Shown: positions 1 through 6,053 of the stretch, piece by piece | Layout: every line of letters begins with the position of its first letter | How positions within the stretch are numbered: position 1 is the first letter of the stretch | From: Planctomycetota bacterium | GTDB lineage: Bacteria; Planctomycetota; Phycisphaerae; WQYP01; JAJZKY01 | DNA: 13,224 nt | Assembly (NCBI GenBank): GCA_021803885.1 | Contig: JAJZKY010000044.1 | Location: forward strand, 1 to 13,224 | Reading direction: 5' to 3' | The notes under the pieces: model-generated | What the model saw: only the letters and a program-made list of their open reading frames with translations | The model's database searches: none | Told to the model about the DNA's origin: nothing | Made by a program: the position numbers and the translations under genes

Positions 1-67
1 CAAGCATTATTTATAATGCAACCCATGGTTATGTACCGTTACACGCCAAACGAAGTATACCATTCTA

Positions 68-880
68 TTGCTGGCAGGATGGGCCATAAGTGAAAATGTT
101 TTTGGACGTTCATTATCACTGGGTATGACGGCTCTACCCCAAAATCATGCCGCCACGTATTGGCATTCCGGCCCAATAGCACCCAATGCCGCAGTGGCGT
201 TTTTATGTTTTGGCCTGGCGTTGATTTTATATCGGCGGATAAAACGCCAGTATCTGGCGACGTTGGTTCGCGCTTCCACATTCGGTTTATTTTTACTCGG
301 ATTGCTGGGTGGTATCGGCTATTGGATGAAGCTGGCGACGCTGTACAACCGGGCCAATATTGTTGACCTGACTTTGAATACCAGCATCGGGTTGATAGTG
401 CTGGGAATTGGCTTATGGCAACTGTGGCGAAACCAGTCCTGGAACACATATTCCAGCGGGGGCGTGGAGGTGGAGCGTATTTATCGCCTTTATGTGGGAG
501 TTTTGATTTTGGCCATGATGCTGGCGGGAATCGTCAGCATCGAGTTAATGCAGTATCGAATAAAAATAATCGTGGAACGTAATCTGACACGTATGGTCCG
601 GGATCGCCAGGAATTTTTTGCCCAAGTCATTCGAGATCGTATCACCCATGCGTTGGTTCTGGCACACTTGGTGGATGCAACAACCCGGTTACAATTGCGG
701 AATAATGGCGCAACCTATCTGGCGACGGTGCGACAACTGCAGAGTGCGTTGGCGCCATTGCGCCAACTGGGATTTTCAGCAGTGGTATATACCGTTGGTA
801 CAAAAAACTACCCGGTTCTGGGACGGCTTACCATACACCCGGCGCTCCAAGTTCCTCTGACAGGTCCTTACACTGCCTGA
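68..880 (+). CDS. N-terminal membrane-sensor half of an interrupted diguanylate cyclase
   Basis: This 270-codon frame encodes an integral-membrane input module. Hydrophobic segments lie near residues 38-56, 68-88, 103-120 and 140-160, followed by a soluble stretch (about 165-270) that begins an extracytoplasmic sensor domain. The frame stops at TGA 878-880, yet the same frame stays open for 25 codons after it and runs directly into the cyclase frame at 956, so the two were one gene. Homologous sensors, as I recall them, continue with a segment like the LLWANGYVLRTRLG stretch that follows the stop. The start is doubtful: position 68 is TTG with no Shine-Dalgarno sequence, an in-frame TAA lies at 14-16, and the first in-frame ATG (125) would remove part of the conserved region. 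The true 5' end may be lost or lie in another frame outside the window. I infer a decaying gene; a readable split gene is less likely. Confidence 0.55.
   Translation: MLAGWAISENVFGRSLSLGMTALPQNHAATYWHSGPIAPNAAVAFLCFGLALILYRRIKRQYLATLVRASTFGLFLLGLLGGIGYWMKLATLYNRANIVDLTLNTSIGLIVLGIGLWQLWRNQSWNTYSSGGVEVERIYRLYVGVLILAMMLAGIVSIELMQYRIKIIVERNLTRMVRDRQEFFAQVIRDRITHALVLAHLVDATTRLQLRNNGATYLATVRQLQSALAPLRQLGFSAVVYTVGTKNYPVLGRLTIHPALQVPLTGPYTA
878..880 (+). other. in-frame TGA splitting the sensor cyclase gene
   Basis: TGA interrupts one continuous frame between 68-880 and 956-2365. Codons from 881 to 955 contain no stop and translate to plausible sensor-domain sequence (LLWANGYVLRTRLGVIRHGK and on). 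A single C-to-T change from CGA would create it. TGA works as a true stop elsewhere here: dprA ends with TGA at 10786-10788, and the TGA ending aroB sits exactly at the dprA start. Confidence 0.85.
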
Positions 881-955
881 TTACTGTGGGCAAATGGATA
901 TGTTCTTCGTACCCGCTTAGGCGTTATACGGCATGGTAAAATCCGCGGATATGTA

Positions 956-2365
956 ATGTCCGAACAGCCATTGTCGGTCTTGGACCATGTCTATGATAAC
1001 ATGGCCAAGTGGGGAAAAACCGGTACTATGGTGGTCTGTGCCAAAGTTAATAATGTACTGCATGTTTTTCCGGTTCGCAATCAACCCGTGCCCTTTACCA
1101 TTCCGAAGCGTTTACAAAGCAAGCGGCTTCCAGCAATACTGGCCTTACGCGGTGGAAGTGGAGGAATTGCAATCACGCGTGACAATTGGGGGCGGAAGGT
1201 GCTGGCGGCGTATGGCCCTATCGGCTATACCGGCCTGGGCCTGGCTTTGAAAATGAATTTATCAGAAATCTATGCACCGATTCGGCAACAAATGGCCATT
1301 ATGCTGCCGTTGGTGGCGGGCTTAGCCCTTTTGGGTTTATTGGTCATGCATCAGTATCTTAAACCGGTGCTGCAGGCACTTGTATATTCACGGAAAATGG
1401 CGCAGGAAAACGAAGCCCGTTTTATCGCCGCCGTGAATGGCGGGCTTGATGCCTTTTTCATTTTAGAAAGCGTGCGGAATTCTGACGGTTCGGTCCGGGA
1501 TTTCCGGTTTACTTTTGCCAACGCCAATGCACAAAATCTGACCCGTTATTCGGCGGAAGAATTCAAAGGAAAACTGATATCCGAACTCTTTCCCTCCAGT
1601 TATGCCCAGGGTTTCGTGGAGCATTATAAGAGTGTTCTTGAAACCGGGCAGACCCTGTCCGAGGAATTTGAAGTCCACGATAGCGCGGTAAAAGGGCAGT
1701 GGATTTCCCATCGAATCGTTAAATTAGGCGATGGTGTAGCGGTTACCACACGGGATATTACGGACAAAAAACTCACAGAACGGGAAATTCAACATCGGGC
1801 CTTGCATGATCCTTTAACTGGTTTGGCTAACCGCGCTTTGCTGGAAGATCGCGCCAAAGCGGCCATGGCACGGGCGCGGCGGCAAAAAGACAAGGTCGTT
1901 ATTGCCCTTCTGGATTTGGATCATTTCAAACCCAATAACGATCAATTAGGTCATCATATTGGTGATAAGGTACTGCAGGTAGTGGCCCGGCGGTTGGAGA
2001 CCACCGTGCGGGATTCGGATACTGTAGCCCGGATTGGTGGCGATGAATTTGTACTGATTTTACCGGAAGTAAAGGACACGCAAGCCGCTGGAATTATAGC
2101 GCAGCGAGCCGTTGAGACCGTTGTAGCCCCCATTTATGTAAATGAACATTCTTTGCAGGTAACTCCCAGTATTGGTACGAGTATATATCCCGACGATGGC
2201 ACAGACTTTGCATTGCTGTTGCAAAATGCAGATCAAGCCATGTACCGTTTCAAGGAAGCCACCCGGAAAAGTTGCAAACTGCACCGTGGAGAGCTATTGA
2301 TTTCGCAGGTTGGTACCACCGCTGGCCACAGTGAAACTATACGGACAATGTTTTATGAAATATAG
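956..2365 (+). CDS. GGDEF diguanylate cyclase with partial sensor, one membrane segment and PAS domain
   Basis: Makes cyclic di-GMP from two GTP at the inner membrane, if active. In this 469-residue reading, residues 1-105 are the second part of an extracytoplasmic sensor domain, 112-131 a transmembrane helix, about 152-270 a PAS domain, and 283-440 the GGDEF domain. The domain has its entry motif HDPLTGLANR (284-293), the metal-binding aspartate D320 in LLDLDHFK, substrate-side residues N328 and D337, and an intact GGDEF active site at 361-365. An RxxD inhibitory site (RDSD, 352-355) lies exactly five residues before it, so product feedback inhibition is expected. No EAL domain follows. The frame joins the upstream fragment across TGA 878-880, so ATG 956 may be only an internal methionine; its upstream sequence has a weak GGA at best. 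The C-terminus (after the MYRFKEA segment) departs from the usual family ending, which fits relaxed selection. Confidence 0.8.
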   Translation: MSEQPLSVLDHVYDNMAKWGKTGTMVVCAKVNNVLHVFPVRNQPVPFTIPKRLQSKRLPAILALRGGSGGIAITRDNWGRKVLAAYGPIGYTGLGLALKMNLSEIYAPIRQQMAIMLPLVAGLALLGLLVMHQYLKPVLQALVYSRKMAQENEARFIAAVNGGLDAFFILESVRNSDGSVRDFRFTFANANAQNLTRYSAEEFKGKLISELFPSSYAQGFVEHYKSVLETGQTLSEEFEVHDSAVKGQWISHRIVKLGDGVAVTTRDITDKKLTEREIQHRALHDPLTGLANRALLEDRAKAAMARARRQKDKVVIALLDLDHFKPNNDQLGHHIGDKVLQVVARRLETTVRDSDTVARIGGDEFVLILPEVKDTQAAGIIAQRAVETVVAPIYVNEHSLQVTPSIGTSIYPDDGTDFALLLQNADQAMYRFKEATRKSCKLHRGELLISQVGTTAGHSETIRTMFYEI

Positions 2366-2401
2366 GAGTTGACGCACAATAACTTTCAAATAGTCGTTGT
2401 G

Positions 2402-2510
2402 CCGGTTGGTACGCGGATTCCGGAGCACCATCTGTCATATAGCCACCGTCTATGCCGGTGGTGGAGTATTCAATGGTAATGCCAATTAGGAAGTTATTAC
2501 GGTCCCATTC
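2402..2510. repeat. 109-bp dispersed repeat, copy A
   Basis: Clearly similar, along its whole length, to 10559-10666, with scattered substitutions and two small indels. The shared block runs from CCGGTTGGT through a hairpin core and TGGTAATGCCAAT to GGTCCCATTC. Similarity stops sharply at both ends. The hairpin in this copy (2443-2450 with 2454-2461) carries one mismatch that copy B does not have. Confidence 0.85.
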
Positions 2511-2541
2511 TGAAATCATCCTGTTGCTCGTTGTGTCTTCC

Positions 2542-2568
2542 TGTCATTGTGGTGAAATTATTTTGTGT
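2542..2568 (+). repeat. 27-bp intergenic module, copy 1
   Basis: Matches 5934-5960 at 23 of 27 positions, both on the plus strand, with the core TTGTGGT then AAATT then TTTTGT. It abuts the left inverted repeat of the 2568-2687 segment. It resembles degenerate intergenic repeats I associate with planctomycete genomes (from memory, unchecked). Confidence 0.65.
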
Positions 2569-2687
2569 AACCGTTCACGGCTATGTCGACAGGCCAGAAT
2601 TACCGCGGTTATGGCGTATCTCAAAGCGGGGGCACCCCTTGTGGTGCAGGCTTCCAGCCTGCCCAGTCGCCTCATCGTGAACGGTTA
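2568..2687. repeat. 120-bp segment bounded by perfect 12-bp inverted repeats
   Basis: TAACCGTTCACG at 2568-2579 is the exact reverse complement of CGTGAACGGTTA at 2676-2687. The interior has no transposase frame and contains the REP-type palindrome at 2646-2662. The arrangement resembles a small non-autonomous element, but related 12-mers occur singly at 6012-6023 (two mismatches) and 7728-7739 (one mismatch), so the ends may just be two members of a dispersed family. No clear target-site duplication is visible. Confidence 0.6.
2646..2662. repeat. REP-type palindrome GCAGGCT-TCC-AGCCTGC
   Basis: A perfect 7-bp stem with a 3-nt loop, GCAGGCTTCCAGCCTGC. A second nested hairpin precedes it (GCACC 2632-2636 with GGTGC 2643-2647). 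I recognise this core from intergenic repeats in planctomycetes and related bacteria, where spurious reading frames acquire peptides such as QASSLP or AGWKPAP. A short frame over this site indeed ends VVQASSLPSR. Confidence 0.75.
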
Positions 2688-2698
2688 GATATTTATTT

Positions 2699-2719
2699 CC
2701 GGCGGGATAAACCCACCGG
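2699..2719. repeat. CCGGTGGG-type hairpin
   Basis: CCGGCGGG at 2699-2706 pairs with CCCACCGG at 2712-2719 around a 5-nt loop, with one C-A mismatch. It shares the CCACCGG core with hairpins at 2443-2461, 7917-7934 and 10599-10617. It has no T-run and does not look like a terminator. Confidence 0.6.
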
Positions 2720-2767
2720 CTCGCACCTTCGTCCACGTTCTAACCTTTAAATTCTACATTCTACTGA

Positions 2768-2784
2768 TTACTCATTATTCATTG
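2768..2784 (+). repeat. 17-bp AT-rich repeat, copy 1
   Basis: TTACTCATTATTCATTG, identical to 5968-5984. Related copies lie at 5864-5880 and 7766-7782 (one mismatch each) and 7832-7848 (two mismatches), these three in reverse orientation. All five are intergenic. The preceding low-complexity tract (about 2740-2767, TTCTACATTCTAC) is typical of such spacers. Confidence 0.8.
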
Positions 2785-2914
2785 TTTATTATTCATGGTT
2801 ATGACCCCGTATACGGTTACGACATTGGAATATGATGATGTTAGAAGTTTATTGTCCGTCCGGATGTCTTCCGCCGGTTGAAATTGTACGTTTACCGATT
2901 CCACCAGCCGCCGC

Positions 2915-5653
2915 TTACGGCACGCCAGTATTGCGTCTTTTCTTTTGTTCCGCCAGCAGCCCTTGCAGCATTTTAATGGCCTCCCAAGCCTGCATTGGGG
3001 ACATACGTTCCAGGTCCAGGGCTTGTAGCTGGCTGACAACCTGCGACTCCAGTGGATCAAATAAAGCGCTCTGTGGTGATACAGCCGTCGAAGCGGCCCG
3101 TGGTTTACCACGGCCGACGTGAACCACTAATTGTTCCATAAGCTGCCGGGCACGTTGAATGACACTGCGTGGGATGCCCGCCAAACGCGCCACCTGTACG
3201 CCGTAGGATCGGTCCGCGCTACCCGGAACAATGCGGTGCATGAACAATATCTGGTCTTCCCATTCCCGAACCAGCACATTGTAATTTACCACCGCGTTAC
3301 TGGTTTGGGCTAATTCTGTAAGTTCATGATAATGTGTTGCAAACAGCGTGCGGCAGTGCGTGGTCCCGGCGAGAAATTCTGCAATCGCCCAAGCCAGTGC
3401 CAAGCCGTCAAGAGTGCTGGTGCCGCGTCCAACCTCATCGAGTATTACGAGGGAATCTTCGGTAGCGTGTAAAAGAATGTTGGCGGTCTCCGTCATTTCT
3501 ACCATAAAGGTACTTTGACCGGCAGCCAGATCATCAGCGGCGCCAACACGGGTAAAAATGCGATCCACCAGGCCGATTGTGGCCTGCTTTGCCGGCAGAT
3601 AAAAACCAGCCTGTGCCATGAGTACCAGCAGGGCGGTCTGCCGGATGTAAGTTGATTTACCAGCCATATTGGGGCCGGTGATCAGTTGCAGCGTCGGGCC
3701 GTCGGCCGGGAGATTAATGTCATTGGGGACAAATGTGTCCTCCAGCACCTGTTCGACCACCGGGTGGCGGGCATCTATGATTTGCAGCTCGCGTCGCGTG
3801 GTAATTTCCGGGCAACAATACCGCCGCGACCGGGCCAGATGGGCGATAGACCCTACGACATCCAGATGGGCTATTTGCGCGGCGGTTTTTCGCAGCACTT
3901 CCACTTGCGTGGCCAGAAATTCCCGCAACTGTTCATACAAATTCAATTCCAGGGCCTTGGAGCGTTCCTGCGCCGTCAGGAGATCGCTTTCGAAAGTTTT
4001 GAGTTCCGGAGTTATGTAGCGCTCGGCATTTTTAACCGTTTGCCGGCGGATGAATTCCGGTGGAATTTTCTGGGCGTGGACATGGGTTATTTCTATATAG
4101 AATCCAAAAACTTTATTATAACCGACTTTGAGAGAATTAATGCCGGTCTGGGCCACGAGTTGCGATTGATAATTGGCCAGCCAGGCCCGACTGTTGGTGG
4201 CCAGGGTACGCAGGCGGTCGAGTTCCGGATCACAGCCGTCACGAATCACGCCGCCATCCCGGAGATGGCCCGGAGGTTCATCGGCAATCGTAGCGCGGAT
4301 TTTCGCGGCCAGTGCGGCAGCGTTTGTCGCCAGAGGCGATACCTCTGTGGCATCATTTTCAAAAAATCCAGTTGGTCCCGCGAGCTTCATCAATATCGGT
4401 AGTGTTTCCAGTGATCGGGCCAATGCCACCAAATCACGCGGAGTACAGCGGCGGCAACAAATGCGGGCGGTGATGCGTTCAATATCCGCGCAATCGGTAA
4501 TCACCAGGCGCAGTTCATCAAGGCGGTTTTCCAGGTCCAGCATTCGTGCCACCATGGCATAGCGTTGTCTGATAACTGCCGGTTCACGTAGCGGAAATAA
4601 CAGCCAGTTGCGCAGCATCCGTGAGCCCATGGGGGTTTTTGTATTGTCCAGGGCCCGCACCAGTGAACCCTCTGCGGAATTGTTCCGCAGAGACCGGTTT
4701 ATTTCCAGAGAGCGCAGAGAAGTCGGGTCGATGACCAGATGTCGGCGACGTTCAAAGCCCAGCGGCGGTTGCAGATGTTCCAGCGCCGCTTTCTGGGTTT
4801 CATGCAAATAGGCCAGTAAACCGCCGGCGGCGCGCAGGGCGGGATCGCGATCTTGTTCATAGCCAAATCCGGCGAAGTTCAAAACGCCATAATGTTTACG
4901 GATCGTTTCCACCGCATGGTGTTGATCCAGCTGCCAGATCGGGCGTGCTGTCAGAGTCAGGTGGATGATTTCGGATATATGCTCCGCCCATGGCGGAACC
5001 TGATGGTCTGGAGTTTCGGGATAAATTAACTCGCGTGGGCTGATGCGGGCCAGTTCTTCCTGGCAGGCCGCCAATGAATCCACCAGCGTAAAGAATTTTC
5101 CAGTGGATAATTCGCACCAGGCGATTCCGACACGGGGTGATGATGATTCTGCAGGTGCGTCCAGAGGGGCAACCGAATCCAAATCCGAATGTGTATGTCG
5201 GGAATCCCCATCGGAAAGCAATACCATGGCCGCAAGAAAATTTTCCTCCCGGCCGTCCAGCATGGTGTCTTCCGTTAAGGTGCCGGGGGTAATTAAGCGA
5301 GTTACTTGCCGGTCAATAAGGCCTTTGGCCTGCTTGGGGTCTTCCATCTGTTCGCAGATAGCCACGCGATAACCTGCCGCAATCATACGTTGCAGATAAC
5401 CATCCACAGCATGATAAGGCACGCCGGCCATGGGCACGGCATTTTCTCCCTTGCTGCGGCTGGTTAAGGCTACCCCCAGTGTTCGAGCCACCGTGCGGGC
5501 ATCTTCATAAAAAGTTTCGTAAAAATCTCCAATGCGAAAGAAAAGAATGGCATCAGGATATTGGGCTTTGTAGGATTGATATTGGCGCATGGCCGGCGTA
5601 AGTTCCGCTGGATCGATCGCGGCAATGTTCTGTTTGTTTAGTAACTCACCCAT
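2915..5653 (-). CDS. mutS: DNA mismatch repair protein MutS
   Basis: Recognises mismatches and small loops in duplex DNA and, with ATP, recruits MutL. From ATG 5653 the protein is 912 residues, slightly longer than the usual 850-880. The N-terminal domain carries the mismatch-wedging Phe-x-Glu motif in GDFYETF (F44, E46). The C-terminal ABC ATPase has Walker A GPNMAGKST (660-668), the signature region near STFMVEMTETANI, Walker B LVILDEVGRGTSTLDG (DE at 739-740) and the switch histidine in LFATHYHEL. A short C-terminal helical region (SPMQAWEAIKML) matches the family dimerisation end. About 25 extra residues (147-173, rich in Ser, Asp and Pro) sit between the mismatch-binding and connector domains. 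The frame could start at 5704, but the 5653 start matches the family N-terminus and sits just after a good -35/-10 pair. Stop is TAA. Confidence 0.97.
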   Translation of the reverse strand: MGELLNKQNIAAIDPAELTPAMRQYQSYKAQYPDAILFFRIGDFYETFYEDARTVARTLGVALTSRSKGENAVPMAGVPYHAVDGYLQRMIAAGYRVAICEQMEDPKQAKGLIDRQVTRLITPGTLTEDTMLDGREENFLAAMVLLSDGDSRHTHSDLDSVAPLDAPAESSSPRVGIAWCELSTGKFFTLVDSLAACQEELARISPRELIYPETPDHQVPPWAEHISEIIHLTLTARPIWQLDQHHAVETIRKHYGVLNFAGFGYEQDRDPALRAAGGLLAYLHETQKAALEHLQPPLGFERRRHLVIDPTSLRSLEINRSLRNNSAEGSLVRALDNTKTPMGSRMLRNWLLFPLREPAVIRQRYAMVARMLDLENRLDELRLVITDCADIERITARICCRRCTPRDLVALARSLETLPILMKLAGPTGFFENDATEVSPLATNAAALAAKIRATIADEPPGHLRDGGVIRDGCDPELDRLRTLATNSRAWLANYQSQLVAQTGINSLKVGYNKVFGFYIEITHVHAQKIPPEFIRRQTVKNAERYITPELKTFESDLLTAQERSKALELNLYEQLREFLATQVEVLRKTAAQIAHLDVVGSIAHLARSRRYCCPEITTRRELQIIDARHPVVEQVLEDTFVPNDINLPADGPTLQLITGPNMAGKSTYIRQTALLVLMAQAGFYLPAKQATIGLVDRIFTRVGAADDLAAGQSTFMVEMTETANILLHATEDSLVILDEVGRGTSTLDGLALAWAIAEFLAGTTHCRTLFATHYHELTELAQTSNAVVNYNVLVREWEDQILFMHRIVPGSADRSYGVQVARLAGIPRSVIQRARQLMEQLVVHVGRGKPRAASTAVSPQSALFDPLESQVVSQLQALDLERMSPMQAWEAIKMLQGLLAEQKKRRNTGVP

Positions 5654-5660
5654 GATGAGT

Positions 5661-5688
5661 ATTGTACCGCCGGAATCTGGTATGCCAA
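5661..5688 (-). promoter_or_regulatory. putative sigma-70 promoter of mutS, possibly leaderless
   Basis: On the minus strand TTGGCA (5683-5688) is followed after 16 bp by TACAAT (5661-5666). The -10 box ends 7 nt before ATG 5653, so transcription would begin at or next to the start codon, giving a leaderless message. No Shine-Dalgarno sequence precedes this ATG, which agrees. The site lies inside the longer alternative frame that begins at 5704 and argues against that start. Confidence 0.5.
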
Positions 5689-5863
5689 CCGGATTGATAC
5701 GCATCGTTTGGCACAGAAGTATCTGTTAGACCGGGGTTTAAAAGGTATTGTTAAACAGTGGTTGCGACTTACGCCGGAGTGCAATGGCCGCTCATGGCCA
5801 CCGTGCCCGGACGTGCGTTCCGAATCACCATTAGGCATGTCCTATGCACTGAACATCCTTATA

Positions 5864-5984
5864 CAATGAATAAGGAGTAATGCTGTTGGAAATTCATTAC
5901 TTATGATCATTGTTCATCGATGTCTGTTCGTCGTGTCGTTGTGGTAAAATTGTTTTGTTTTTATTGCTTACTCATTATTCATTG
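5864..5984. repeat. 121-bp segment flanked by inverted 17-bp repeats
   Basis: CAATGAATAAGGAGTAA (5864-5880) is the reverse complement of TTACTCATTATTCATTG (5968-5984) except for one base. The enclosed AT-rich core has no open frame of note. Its length is almost equal to the 120-bp segment at 2568-2687, but the two have different ends and only the 27-bp module in common, here inside the segment and there just outside it. Confidence 0.65.
5934..5960 (+). repeat. 27-bp intergenic module, copy 2
   Basis: Second copy of the module at 2542-2568 (23 of 27 identical). Here it precedes a 17-bp repeat copy, whereas the first precedes the 12-bp inverted repeat, so the modules are combined differently in the two spacers. 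Confidence 0.65.
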
Positions 5985-6053
5985 ATATTTTGATTTTGCG
6001 TGCTATGAACCTGTGAACGATTACCGGGTTTCCTGATTATATCGCATGGGACT

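Larger units (their letters stand above)
2366..2914. other. 549-bp convergent spacer, repeat-rich, no gene
   Basis: Lies between the converging cyclase and mutS genes. It holds one copy of a 109-bp repeat (2402-2510), a 27-bp module (2542-2568), a 120-bp segment with perfect 12-bp inverted ends (2568-2687) enclosing a REP-type palindrome, another hairpin (2699-2719) and one copy of a 17-bp AT-rich repeat (2768-2784). Short open frames here end in repeat-derived peptides and show no start signals or conserved domains. No clear rho-independent terminator is seen for either gene. Confidence 0.8.
5654..6053. other. 400-bp divergent spacer with promoter and repeats, no gene
   Basis: Separates mutS from the divergent 538-residue gene. 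The first 40 bases hold the mutS promoter. From 5864 to 5984 two copies of the 17-bp repeat face each other around an AT-rich core that contains the 27-bp module (5934-5960). A two-mismatch copy of the 12-mer CGTGAACGGTTA lies at 6012-6023. The stretch 5705-5860 shows no recognisable signal. A TATA-rich patch (6036-6042) could be part of a promoter for the plus-strand gene, without a convincing -35. Confidence 0.75.

Noticed and set aside
878..880. TGA decoded as selenocysteine, tryptophan or glycine
   Set aside because: TGA ends dprA and aroB at family-appropriate places, so it is a normal stop here. The protein family has no known selenocysteine site, and no obvious SECIS-like hairpin was noticed after the codon.
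2374..2402. Imperfect stem after the cyclase gene as a terminator
   Set aside because: GCACAATAAC can pair with GTCGTTGTGC, but the stem has a mismatch and a wobble and no T-run follows.
2452..2688. 78-codon open frame in the first spacer
   Set aside because: It crosses several repeats and ends VVQASSLPSR, a peptide produced by the REP palindrome itself.
3686..4402. 238-codon plus-strand open frame inside mutS
   Set aside because: Antisense to highly conserved mutS sequence; the translation is low in recognisable motifs and reflects the codon bias of the real gene.
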